From Chryseosolibacter sp964551035 (GTDB taxonomy: Bacteria > Bacteroidota > Bacteroidia > Cytophagales > Cyclobacteriaceae): a stretch of 64,000 bases of DNA. A program made the position numbers and the translations under genes. The DNA lies in NCBI GenBank assembly GCA_964551035.1, contig CAZKBK010000005.1:107347-171346 (forward strand), given 5' to 3'. Every line of letters begins with the position of its first letter. The first letter of the stretch is position 1. Below, one piece after another: positions 44,037-51,982 of the stretch. A model generated the notes under the pieces. The model was not told the origin of the DNA, made no database searches, and saw only the letters and a list, made by a program, of their open reading frames with translations.

Positions 44037-45278
44037 ATGAAAATAAAGCCAATGCTTAGCGAGGACTGGACGGCGGTTGCCATCGCCTTTGCGATTATCG
44101 CCATGGTGGTGGTCGGCTTCAGACCAACGCTTCCGTCCCTGACGTGGTCAGACACGAATGAACTGTTCGAACTGCTCACCCGGGCCGGGCTGCGCAACGC
44201 CATAATCGTCCTTTGGATCTTTGGATTTGTGGCCATAAGCGTTGCGTTCCTGCTCAAGGGCGATCGTGTCAGCCTGCGCAACGTCTTTGGCTATACGCTG
44301 ATATTTTTCGTCGCTATTCTGGCGCAAATGATCACGGGTAACAAGGCTGTAAAAGGCCTGGGGCTCGAAATTGTCCTCTTTAGCCTCTTCATCGGACTGT
44401 TTATATCCAATGTCCTCCGTGTACCCCGTTGGGTCAGACCCCTCATACAAACGGAGCTGTACATCAAGATCGGTCTGGTCATTCTCGGAACGGGCATCAT
44501 CTTCAGCGAAGTGTTACAAACCGGGGCCCTGGGGCTCATTCAGTCACTGGCGGTGGTGCTCGTGGTGTGGCAATTTTGCTTCTGGCTTTGCAAACGCTTC
44601 GGACTCGATGATGAACTGAGAACCATGCTGTCGAGCGCCGTCGCGATTTGTGGAGTTTCGGCTGCGATTGCCACAGCGGGTGCGATCAAGGGCGACGGCA
44701 AAAAGCTATCGTACGTGATATCTCTTGTACTCATCACCGCAATTCCAATGATGCTGATCATGCCCCATGTGGCGAAGGCCAGCGGGATGAGCGATGCTGT
44801 CGCCGGCGCCTGGCTCGGCGGGACCATCGACACCACCGGCGCCGTTGTTGCGGCGGGCACGGTCCTGGGCGAAGAGGCGCTGAAGTATGCGACGGTGGTG
44901 AAGTTCTCCCAAAATTTTCTGCTTGGCCTGGCTGCTTTTGCCATTTCGGTCTTTTGGACCTACCGAAACTCGCCAACCCCGCAAGACCGGCCATCGCTGA
45001 AGACGATCTGGGACCGATTTCCGAAGTTCGTCCTGGGATTTATCGCGGCGTCGTTCATTTTTTCATTCCTGCTACCCGGGCAGGAAGGTGCCGTAAGAAG
45101 TGCCCTCAAAGGAATACAGACCTTCTGGTTTGCGATTGCGTTTACCTGTATCGGGCTGGAAACTCGATTCAGTGACATTTTCGCCATGGAAAACGGCCGT
45201 CCGGCCTTCGCCTTCCTGTTGGCCCAAATATTCAACGTGGCGTTTACGCTGCTAATCGCCTGGTTGGTGTTTGGCTAG
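44037..45278 (+). CDS. YeiH family putative sulfate exporter
   Basis: A 413-residue membrane protein with about ten hydrophobic segments and the YeiH/UPF0324 repeats GTGIIFSEVLQTGALGLIQSL and GVSAAIATAGAIKGDGKKLSYVISLVLITAIPM (key parts VSAAIATAGAI). The WLGGTIDTTGAVVAAGTVLGEEAL segment is strongly conserved in the family. Export of sulfate or a related anion has been proposed but not settled. It is 9 bp downstream of murF-alr, probably by operon convenience rather than function. Confidence 0.88.
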   Translation: MKIKPMLSEDWTAVAIAFAIIAMVVVGFRPTLPSLTWSDTNELFELLTRAGLRNAIIVLWIFGFVAISVAFLLKGDRVSLRNVFGYTLIFFVAILAQMITGNKAVKGLGLEIVLFSLFIGLFISNVLRVPRWVRPLIQTELYIKIGLVILGTGIIFSEVLQTGALGLIQSLAVVLVVWQFCFWLCKRFGLDDELRTMLSSAVAICGVSAAIATAGAIKGDGKKLSYVISLVLITAIPMMLIMPHVAKASGMSDAVAGAWLGGTIDTTGAVVAAGTVLGEEALKYATVVKFSQNFLLGLAAFAISVFWTYRNSPTPQDRPSLKTIWDRFPKFVLGFIAASFIFSFLLPGQEGAVRSALKGIQTFWFAIAFTCIGLETRFSDIFAMENGRPAFAFLLAQIFNVAFTLLIAWLVFG

Positions 45279-45424
45279 CCACATCCCAGGTTCTTCTTCA
45301 GATCGCGTTCCGGCAAGCCGCCAAATTCGTTCGCGTGCACCGTTTTGTCCCGGGCCGTTTCATCCTCCTTCGGTTTTTCCGAACGCGCCTTTTCCTTCGT
45401 GCGCTTTTTCTTCCTGTTGACCAT
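45275..45424 (-). CDS. 49-residue basic protein with conserved-looking C-terminus
   Basis: A short ORF starts at ATG 45422-45424: a Lys/Arg/Glu-rich first half (MVNRKKKRTKEKARSEKPK) and a non-random C-terminus, FGGLPERDLKKNLGCG. I recall tails of the type FGGxPxRDLKKNLGCG in small Bacteroidota proteins, which argues that this is coding; that is memory, not a search. The 3' end overlaps the convergent exporter gene by 4 bp. A terminal Gly-Cys-Gly could bind metal or be modified, but nothing else points to function. Confidence 0.65.
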   Translation of the reverse strand: MVNRKKKRTKEKARSEKPKEDETARDKTVHANEFGGLPERDLKKNLGCG

Positions 45425-45454
45425 ATTCCATCAAACACAATCCTGATACAAATC

Positions 45455-45486
45455 ATTGCTTCCCTCAGGAACCACCCATATCTTTG
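45455..45486 (+). promoter_or_regulatory. promoter of feoAB
   Basis: ATTG (45455-45458), 20-nt spacer and TATCTTTG (45479-45486) match the Bacteroidota consensus with one mismatch in the -33 box. Transcription would begin near 45493, at the left edge of an AT-rich palindrome. Confidence 0.6.
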
Positions 45487-45491
45487 CCTTG

Positions 45492-45508
45492 TTTAAAATT
45501 AATCTAAA
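45492..45508. promoter_or_regulatory. AT-rich palindrome at the feoAB transcription start
   Basis: TTTAAAATTAATCTAAA is an imperfect 17-bp palindrome placed just downstream of the feoAB -7 box, so a bound protein would block transcription. Position before an iron-uptake operon suggests an iron-responsive repressor (DtxR- or Fur-type); the sequence does not match the classical Fur box closely. Confidence 0.45.
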
Positions 45509-45516
45509 TAATTGTA

Positions 45517-45747
45517 GTGGAGAACCCCAAGAACGTGGCGCAAATGAGACCTGGCGATGTTGGTATTATTGCAGGCTTCACCGACGAGCACCTTTCTGTC
45601 AAGCTGATGGAGATGGGATGTCTGCCGGGCGTGCCCATACGGTTCAATTTTAAGGCCCCTTTTGGAGATCCCGTCTGCATTAGTGTCTCCGGTTACGAAC
45701 TTTCCCTGCGCATTGAGGAAGCCGCAACCATCTCAATCGTGAATTGA
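45517..45747 (+). CDS. feoA: ferrous iron transport protein A
   Basis: FeoA is a small SH3-like cytoplasmic protein that supports FeoB. The 76 residues contain the family pattern GDVGIIAGFTDEHLSVKLMEMGCLPG and GYELSLRIEEAATI. The start is GTG 45517: with it, the ten residues before MRPGDVG align with the usual N-terminus (a short helix before the Pro-Gly), which would be lost if ATG 45544 were used. It overlaps feoB by one base (TGATG), so the two are translated together under the palindrome-flanked promoter. Confidence 0.92.
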   Translation: MENPKNVAQMRPGDVGIIAGFTDEHLSVKLMEMGCLPGVPIRFNFKAPFGDPVCISVSGYELSLRIEEAATISIVN

Positions 45748-47867
45748 TGTCAGTGAAGAAGCGGGCCAAGATTGCGTTGATCGGAAATCCCAACTCCGGG
45801 AAGTCCTCCTTATTCAACCTCCTTACCGGACTCAACCAAAAGATCGGAAATTTTCCCGGAGTGACCGTTGACAAGCGCTCAGGCGTATGTACGATGCCAG
45901 ACGGCGACGTCATGGAGATCATCGACCTCCCGGGCATTTACAGCATATACCCGCGCAGCCTTGACGAACAGATTGTCTCCAGTATTCTCCTGGATCACCA
46001 CTCGGCCTCATCGCCAAGCACGATTGTTGTCATCGCCGATGCAACAAATCTCAAGCGCAGCCTTCTGCTCGTCACACAGATCATTGACATCGGACTGCCG
46101 GCCGTGTTGGCCCTCAACATGATGGACCTTGCTGCAAAAGCGGGCATCAGCTACGACATCAAGAAACTTTCCGCCCGCCTTGGCATTCCGGTTATTCCGA
46201 TCAATGCGCGCAGCGGCGCTGGCGTTTCAGAACTCAAGAAGCAACTTGGCGAGGCGCCAACGCCGGCTCCGCGAGTCATTTTGGAAATGTGGGATGAAGC
46301 CCGGCCCGCGGTGAGCGAGTTGCGCGGTCGGACCGGCGTCGACAACAACTACGAAGCCTATCAATTTCTGGAGCAACCGAAATCCCTGTCTTTCCTGACA
46401 CCCGACCAACGATCCGTGATCGACGAAATACGCTCGAAGCACAACTTCTTCCCCGGCAAATTTCAGGGTGCGGAAACCATTCATCGCTATAGCATCATCC
46501 AGGACATACTCAACGACGCGACCCTGAAGACCGCCGACTTGGGTTGGAAGAAGAATTCCAAGCAACTGGACAAGGTACTCACCCACCGGATCTGGGGTTA
46601 TGTGATTTTCTTTGCCGTACTCTTTCTGATCTTTCAGGCCATCTTTGCATGGGCAACGCTGCCCATGGATTTTATTGATGAGCAATTCGCACGACTCAGC
46701 ACCTGGTTGCAGAACGTGCTGCCCGCGGGCCCGCTGACGAGTTTGCTGGCCGATGGGATTGTGCCCGGCATTGGTGGCATCGTCATATTCGTCCCTCAGA
46801 TCGCCATTTTATTTGCGTTCATCTCCATGCTGGAAGAATCAGGGTATATGGCCCGGGTGGTGTTCCTCATGGACAAGATCATGCGCAAGTTCGGGCTGAA
46901 CGGCAAAAGTGTTGTCCCGCTGATCTCCGGGGTGGCCTGCGCCATCCCTGCCATCATGGCCACGCGGACGATCGACAACTGGAAAGAACGCACGATCACG
47001 ATCCTGGTCACACCGCTGATGAGTTGTTCGGCGCGCCTGCCTGTGTTTACGATTCTCATCGCCCTGGTGGTACCCGACCAGCGGGCATTGGGATTCTTCA
47101 ACCTTCAAGGCCTCGCCCTCATGGGCCTGTACGTACTCGGCTTCGTAGCCGCAATCGGTTCCGCATGGGTGATGAAGTGGATCATTCGCGTGAAAGAGCG
47201 CAGCTACCTCATCATGGAACTTCCCACCTACCGCGTTCCGAAATGGTCGAATGTCGGTTTCACCATCATTGAAAAAACCAAGGCGTTTGTCTTCGAAGCC
47301 GGAAAGGTAATCATGGCCATATCAATCATCCTCTGGGTACTGGCCAGCTATGGACCCGGCGACCACATGGATAACGCGCGCGAGACCATCCTCACCGCCG
47401 CCGCCGGTGACCCGATCCCGGAACAGGAACTCGAGGACCGCATTGCTGCGTATAAGCTCGAACATTCTTACGCTGGTGTAATCGGCAAAGCCGTTGAGCC
47501 CGTAATCGAACCCCTCGGTTACGATTGGAAGATCGGCATCGCCTTGATCACGTCGTTCGCCGCCCGCGAGGTTTTCGTCGGCACCATGGCGACCATTTAC
47601 AGCATCGGCAGCGTCGGAGACGACGACAATGCCACCGTCAAACAACGCTTGCGGCAGGAAATCAACCCCGATACCGGGGGCCCTCGCTTTACGCCCGCGG
47701 TCGGCTTCTCCCTGCTTATCTTTTACACATTCGCCATGCAGTGTATGAGCACGCTGGCCGTTGTTTATCGCGAAACAAAAGGTTGGAAGTGGCCCGCCAT
47801 TCAATTGGGATACATGACCGCCCTGGCCTACCTCTCGGCCCTCATTGTCTACCAGGTGATGTCCTGA
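45747..47867 (+). CDS. feoB: ferrous iron transport protein B
   Basis: FeoB is the inner-membrane Fe2+ importer. The 706-residue product begins with a G-protein domain: P-loop GNPNSGKSS at 13-21, NFPGVTVDKRSG (switch I), DLPGIYS (G3) and NMMD (G4). After a linker helical domain the membrane part has the two Gate motifs, VPLISGVACAIPAIMATRTI and the later GYDWKIGIALITSFAAREVFVGTM (key Cys in GVACAIPA). Length and order are standard. It forms an operon with feoA; the following TerB gene starts 63 bp downstream. Confidence 0.97.
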   Translation: MSVKKRAKIALIGNPNSGKSSLFNLLTGLNQKIGNFPGVTVDKRSGVCTMPDGDVMEIIDLPGIYSIYPRSLDEQIVSSILLDHHSASSPSTIVVIADATNLKRSLLLVTQIIDIGLPAVLALNMMDLAAKAGISYDIKKLSARLGIPVIPINARSGAGVSELKKQLGEAPTPAPRVILEMWDEARPAVSELRGRTGVDNNYEAYQFLEQPKSLSFLTPDQRSVIDEIRSKHNFFPGKFQGAETIHRYSIIQDILNDATLKTADLGWKKNSKQLDKVLTHRIWGYVIFFAVLFLIFQAIFAWATLPMDFIDEQFARLSTWLQNVLPAGPLTSLLADGIVPGIGGIVIFVPQIAILFAFISMLEESGYMARVVFLMDKIMRKFGLNGKSVVPLISGVACAIPAIMATRTIDNWKERTITILVTPLMSCSARLPVFTILIALVVPDQRALGFFNLQGLALMGLYVLGFVAAIGSAWVMKWIIRVKERSYLIMELPTYRVPKWSNVGFTIIEKTKAFVFEAGKVIMAISIILWVLASYGPGDHMDNARETILTAAAGDPIPEQELEDRIAAYKLEHSYAGVIGKAVEPVIEPLGYDWKIGIALITSFAAREVFVGTMATIYSIGSVGDDDNATVKQRLRQEINPDTGGPRFTPAVGFSLLIFYTFAMQCMSTLAVVYRETKGWKWPAIQLGYMTALAYLSALIVYQVMS

Positions 47868-47930
47868 CCTCCTTTTAGCCGCGGCTCGCATTTTACGCGC
47901 GACTTATTATCTTTAGGGTTTGTTAATCAA

Positions 47931-48311
47931 ATGAACCATCAATACCAGTTGAGTTTGCTATGCCTGACTCACCTTCTTGTAAGTGCTGATGGGATTATCG
48001 ACGAGGAGGAATACGACGCCATCCGGATCATCAGACAGAACGAAAAGATCTCGGACGAAACTTTCAAGGCCTTTGAAAAACTCGTTGGTGAACGAAGGGA
48101 ACGGGACGTGTATCAGTTCAGCATCGATCTGATCAACCAATGCAGCCGCGACGAAAAGTTGAGGATATTTGTGCTCCTCTATAAGTTGTCCGAAGTCGAT
48201 GGCCGCGTCCATGTCGGCGAAGTTCGACTGCTTCTATATTCAATCAAATATGCGGAGATCGACTTCGAAGAGGTTGTCCATCACGCGCGGGAAACTCCCG
48301 CACTATTATAA
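47931..48311 (+). CDS. TerB-like domain protein
   Basis: A 126-residue all-helical protein with the two acidic metal-binding segments of TerB-like domains: VSADGIIDEEEYDAI and LSEVDGRVHVGEVRLLL. TerB-type proteins bind divalent metal and link to membrane stress systems; tellurite resistance is only the historical name. It lies between feoB and the HEAT-cyclophilin lipoprotein (8 bp to the latter's start), so the latter two are probably cotranscribed. No transmembrane or signal segment is present, so it acts in the cytoplasm. Confidence 0.85.
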   Translation: MNHQYQLSLLCLTHLLVSADGIIDEEEYDAIRIIRQNEKISDETFKAFEKLVGERRERDVYQFSIDLINQCSRDEKLRIFVLLYKLSEVDGRVHVGEVRLLLYSIKYAEIDFEEVVHHARETPALL

Positions 48312-48319
48312 ATAGATTT

Positions 48320-50230
48320 ATGCTTCGCCCACTGTTCCTGCTCCTGTGCATGACCCTGGTTGCTTCATGCACGTTCCGAGAAAAAGGTTTCAATCGCTTT
48401 GAAGATCCCGAGATGATCCGCATTGCCGATCTGAAAGACCGGAGGTTGTCCGATAGCCTCTACGCATACTTTGAAAGTGAGCATGCACAGTATCGATGGC
48501 AATCGGTCCTTGCCTTCGGCTCCATCCAGGATTCGGCAGCGGTTGACCGCATTGCCGTGCTTCTCAACGACCCGGATTCAACGGTCCGCAATGCCGCGGC
48601 ATTCGCCCTGGGGCAGACGCCCACCCGTGAAAGCGCTGCGGTGCTCATGGAAGCGGCGAAAGCGGAAAAGAACACATGGGTGCTCGCCACCGTCCTGGAA
48701 GCAATTGGCAAGACAGCCGATGCATGGTCCGCTACTGAATCCGATCCGACCACTGATCGAGGTGCTGCGTGGGCGCTGTATCGGATGGGGCTGAGAAACA
48801 AAAGCTCGTCCGAAGCCAATGAGCGCGCGGCAGCGTTTCTCGCCCGCGGTGACAACGCCACGCGCTTCGCCGCCGCGCATTTTTTTGCGCGCGGCGCGAC
48901 GGACATCGGCCCCTGGTATGGTGTGATTTCCACTGCGGCACTGGACGATTCATTGGCAGAAGTACGGATGGCGGCCACGCTGGCCCTTCGAAAGATCAAC
49001 TCGGATTCCTCATTCCTGGCGCTAGAAACTATTCTCAGTTCGGACGACGACGACCGGGTCAGAATCAATGCGCTTCGCGCCCTGACGGCATTTCCCTACG
49101 GACGAATAAAGCAACTCCTCTTCGATGCCCTTGGCGACAAGAATGAGCACCTCGCTGTTGCAGCTTCCGAATCGATCCTTTCCACGGCCACCGGCGAGGC
49201 ATGGATCGAGCTTTCGAATATTGCATCGCGCATTCCATATTGGCGGTCCCAGGCCAACGTCTACCAGGCCGCGTTAAAAGCCAGAGACTATTCCGGTACG
49301 ATCGACGAGGTCAAGGCTTTGTACACGAAATCAGAAAATCCCTATCAGCGTGCGGCGCTGCTGGCCAGTCTTGGCGCCTCCCCGGCAACCCATACCTTCG
49401 TTCATGACGAGTTGATGAAAGCCGATACGCCCGTGGTAAGGTCTGCCGCCGCCAACGCACTTGTTGCAATGAACCGAAGCCCTCGCTTCGATAAAGCGCT
49501 GAAAACCATATTCGCAGACCTTTATGAAAAAGCGGTGGCAACGGGAGATCCTGCGGTGATCGGCACCGTGGCCTCCGCACTTGGCGATCCTGCCCTTGGA
49601 TATCGTGATGTTTTCAAAGACATCGGCTTTCTTCATGAAGCGAAATCGCGGCTGTCGCTACCCCGTGACAACGAGGCCCTACAACCCCTGGTGGCCGCCA
49701 TTGCGTACTTCGAAAAACGGGATGCGGCCGCCGTCGAAAATTCCTACAATCACCCAATCGATTGGGAACTGGTCCGCCGGATTCCCTCCGGCGCCCGGGC
49801 CGTAATCCGGACTTCACGCGGCCACATCACGATGAGGCTGCTGGTCGACGAAGCGCCGGGCTCCGTGGCCAACTTTGTCGCGCTGGCCTCCCGGGGCTAT
49901 TTTGACCGAAAGCTTGTGCATCGCGTGGTGCCAAACTTCGTGGTTCAGGCGGGCTGCAACCGCGGCGACGGCTGGGGCAGCGAAGATTATTCGATACGGT
50001 CAGAATTCACCACGCGGAAGTATACAACGGGCAGTGTTGGCATGGCATCCGCCGGGAAGGACACTGAAGGAACGCAGTGGTTTATCACCCATTCGCCGAC
50101 ACCACACCTGGATGGACGTTATTCGATTTTTGCTGAAGTCACCGAGGGTATGGAAGTTGTTCACCTGATCCAGGTGGGCGACGAGATCCTGGGCATCGAC
50201 CTGCCATTCCTCAATCATTCCCCGAAGTGA
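48320..50230 (+). CDS. lipoprotein with HEAT repeats fused to a cyclophilin-type peptidyl-prolyl isomerase
   Basis: A 636-residue exported lipoprotein: lipobox LVASC gives acylated Cys17. Residues about 50-450 are HEAT-type helical repeats (repeated units such as LNDPDSTVRNAAAFALGQTP and DDDRVRINALRALTAFP). From about 490 follows a cyclophilin domain: VIRTSRGHITMRLL, LVHRVVPNFVVQAGC (catalytic Arg), GTQWFITHSPTPHLDGRYSIFAEV. The isomerase core looks intact. A membrane-tethered scaffold that folds or holds envelope proteins is inferred. It follows the TerB gene after 8 bp. Confidence 0.9.
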   Translation: MLRPLFLLLCMTLVASCTFREKGFNRFEDPEMIRIADLKDRRLSDSLYAYFESEHAQYRWQSVLAFGSIQDSAAVDRIAVLLNDPDSTVRNAAAFALGQTPTRESAAVLMEAAKAEKNTWVLATVLEAIGKTADAWSATESDPTTDRGAAWALYRMGLRNKSSSEANERAAAFLARGDNATRFAAAHFFARGATDIGPWYGVISTAALDDSLAEVRMAATLALRKINSDSSFLALETILSSDDDDRVRINALRALTAFPYGRIKQLLFDALGDKNEHLAVAASESILSTATGEAWIELSNIASRIPYWRSQANVYQAALKARDYSGTIDEVKALYTKSENPYQRAALLASLGASPATHTFVHDELMKADTPVVRSAAANALVAMNRSPRFDKALKTIFADLYEKAVATGDPAVIGTVASALGDPALGYRDVFKDIGFLHEAKSRLSLPRDNEALQPLVAAIAYFEKRDAAAVENSYNHPIDWELVRRIPSGARAVIRTSRGHITMRLLVDEAPGSVANFVALASRGYFDRKLVHRVVPNFVVQAGCNRGDGWGSEDYSIRSEFTTRKYTTGSVGMASAGKDTEGTQWFITHSPTPHLDGRYSIFAEVTEGMEVVHLIQVGDEILGIDLPFLNHSPK

Positions 50231-50258
50231 ATTGCTTTGCGTGTTATAATTTCGCCAA

Positions 50259-51401
50259 ATGCTGAAGACGAATTTTCAACTGCCTGAAAAACTCGGCATT
50301 CTGGGCGGCGGCCAACTGGGCCGCATGCTCATCCAATCCGCAATCGATCTCAACCTGCCGGTTGCCGTCCTCGACCCCGACGCAGGAGCGCCATGTGCTG
50401 CGCTGGCGGAATTTCACCACGGTAAACTTACTGACTACGACACCGTGGTAGGGTTCGGCCGCGCGTGTGATTTGGTCACCATTGAAATTGAAAATGTCAA
50501 CACGGAAGCATTGAAGGCGCTCGCCTCCAGCGGGAAGAAGGTATTTCCCCAGCCTCAGGTGATCGAGTTGATCCAGGACAAGCGGAAACAAAAACAATTC
50601 TTTCTCGAACGGGACATTCCCACCGCCGAATTTATGCTCACCGAAAGCGCCGCGGACGTCAGGAAACAGCGGGCATTCCTTCCGGCCGTGAACAAACTGG
50701 GCCGGGAAGGATACGACGGGCGGGGCGTTCAGGTGCTGCGCACGGAAGCCGATCTCGAAAACGCGTTTGACGCTCCAGGGTTGCTCGAAAAGTTTGTGGA
50801 CTTCGACCGTGAGATTGCCGTGATTGTCGCCCGGAGCGGTTCCGGCGAGGTAGCTGCCTATCCCGCCGTGGAAATGGCCTTTCATCCTCAGCAAAATCTC
50901 GTCGAATACCTCTTCGCGCCCGCAGCGCTGACCCACCCGATTGCCGCCGAGGCGGAGCGGGTTGCCCGGAAGGTGATCGGAGAACTGCAGATGACCGGCC
51001 TGCTTGCCGTCGAGATGTTCGTCACCAGAGACGGCAAGGTGCTCGTTAATGAGATTGCACCACGGCCGCACAACAGCGGCCACCACACGATAGAGGCCAA
51101 TGTCACCTCACAATATCAACAGCATCTCCGGGCCATCCTGGGGCTCCCCCTGGGCAGTACAGGCACGCTGGTATCCGCCGCCATGGTCAACCTGTTAGGC
51201 GCGCCCGGCTTTACTGGCCCCGCGCGCTATGCTGGCCTTGAAGAAGTGCTCGGGATTGCCGGCGTAAATGTCCATTTGTACGGTAAAAAGCTCACCAAGC
51301 CGTTTCGAAAGATGGGGCATGTCACGATCATTGACCCTGATATGGATAGTTTAAAAAAGAAAGCCACCTTTGTAAAGGACACCCTCAAAGTAATCGCTTA
51401 A
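50259..51401 (+). CDS. purK: N5-carboxyaminoimidazole ribonucleotide synthase
   Basis: PurK carboxylates aminoimidazole ribonucleotide with ATP and bicarbonate in purine synthesis. The 380-residue product has the ATP-grasp layout: GGGQLGRMLIQSA near the N-terminus, KLGREGYDGRGVQVL in the ATP-binding part, and VNEIAPRPHNSGHHTIEA with the metal ligands. It is the standard length and is followed 4 bp later by purE, whose product takes the next step. The gene starts at ATG 50259, 28 bp after the HEAT-cyclophilin gene. Confidence 0.96.
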   Translation: MLKTNFQLPEKLGILGGGQLGRMLIQSAIDLNLPVAVLDPDAGAPCAALAEFHHGKLTDYDTVVGFGRACDLVTIEIENVNTEALKALASSGKKVFPQPQVIELIQDKRKQKQFFLERDIPTAEFMLTESAADVRKQRAFLPAVNKLGREGYDGRGVQVLRTEADLENAFDAPGLLEKFVDFDREIAVIVARSGSGEVAAYPAVEMAFHPQQNLVEYLFAPAALTHPIAAEAERVARKVIGELQMTGLLAVEMFVTRDGKVLVNEIAPRPHNSGHHTIEANVTSQYQQHLRAILGLPLGSTGTLVSAAMVNLLGAPGFTGPARYAGLEEVLGIAGVNVHLYGKKLTKPFRKMGHVTIIDPDMDSLKKKATFVKDTLKVIA

Positions 51402-51405
51402 CGCC

Positions 51406-51903
51406 ATGACCAAACGCCGCGTTGCCATCATCATGGGAAGTCAGTCCGACCTTTCGGTCATGAAAGAAGCTGCGGACATTCTCACCGATCTTGGAGTCAC
51501 CTTTGAACTCACCATCGTGTCTGCGCACCGCACGCCGTTGCGCATGGTTGAATTTGCAACGACCGCGCGGGAACTGGGGTTTGAAGTGATCATCGCCGGC
51601 GCCGGCGGCGCCGCCCACCTCCCGGGAATGGTGGCCTCGTTGACGACATTGCCCGTGATCGGGGTGCCGGTCAAATCCAGCAATTCAATCGATGGGTGGG
51701 ATTCGGTGCTCTCCATCCTGCAGATGCCTTCTGGCGTACCCGTTGCGACGGTTGCCTTGAACGGAGCCCGGAACGCGGGTATCCTTGCCGCACAGATTAT
51801 CGGTACGCACGATGAAACCGTCGCGAAAGCGTTGCAATCTTACAAGGAAGGCTTGCGCCAGAAGGTTGAAACCATGGCAAAAAACGTCGATTTAAAGGCG
51901 TGA
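51406..51903 (+). CDS. purE: N5-carboxyaminoimidazole ribonucleotide mutase
   Basis: PurE moves the carboxyl group from N5 to C4 of the imidazole, completing the step begun by PurK. The 165 residues include the class I signature IIMGSQSDLSVM, SAHRTPLRM (catalytic His) and AGAGGAAHLPGMVAS, with VPVKSSNSIDGWDSVLSILQMPSGVPVATV after it. Presence of purK immediately upstream supports class I rather than the class II carboxylase. A weak hairpin with a short T-run follows the stop. Confidence 0.96.
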   Translation: MTKRRVAIIMGSQSDLSVMKEAADILTDLGVTFELTIVSAHRTPLRMVEFATTARELGFEVIIAGAGGAAHLPGMVASLTTLPVIGVPVKSSNSIDGWDSVLSILQMPSGVPVATVALNGARNAGILAAQIIGTHDETVAKALQSYKEGLRQKVETMAKNVDLKA

Positions 51904-51930
51904 TCAGCATCCTTCCCCGGCTGATGTTTT
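51903..51930 (+). terminator. possible terminator after purE
   Basis: ATCAGC (51903-51908) pairs with GCTGAT (51920-51925) around an 11-nt loop and is followed by GTTTT. The stem is short and the U-run weak, so the call is tentative. Confidence 0.35.
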
Positions 51931-51982
51931 AAGATTGCCCTAAAATTTATACCTTCAAAGCCCGCATATTTTGTGAAATCTC

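Noticed and set aside
50244..51086. Minus-strand open frame of 280 codons opposite purK
   Set aside because: purK has complete ATP-grasp motifs; the antisense frame has none.
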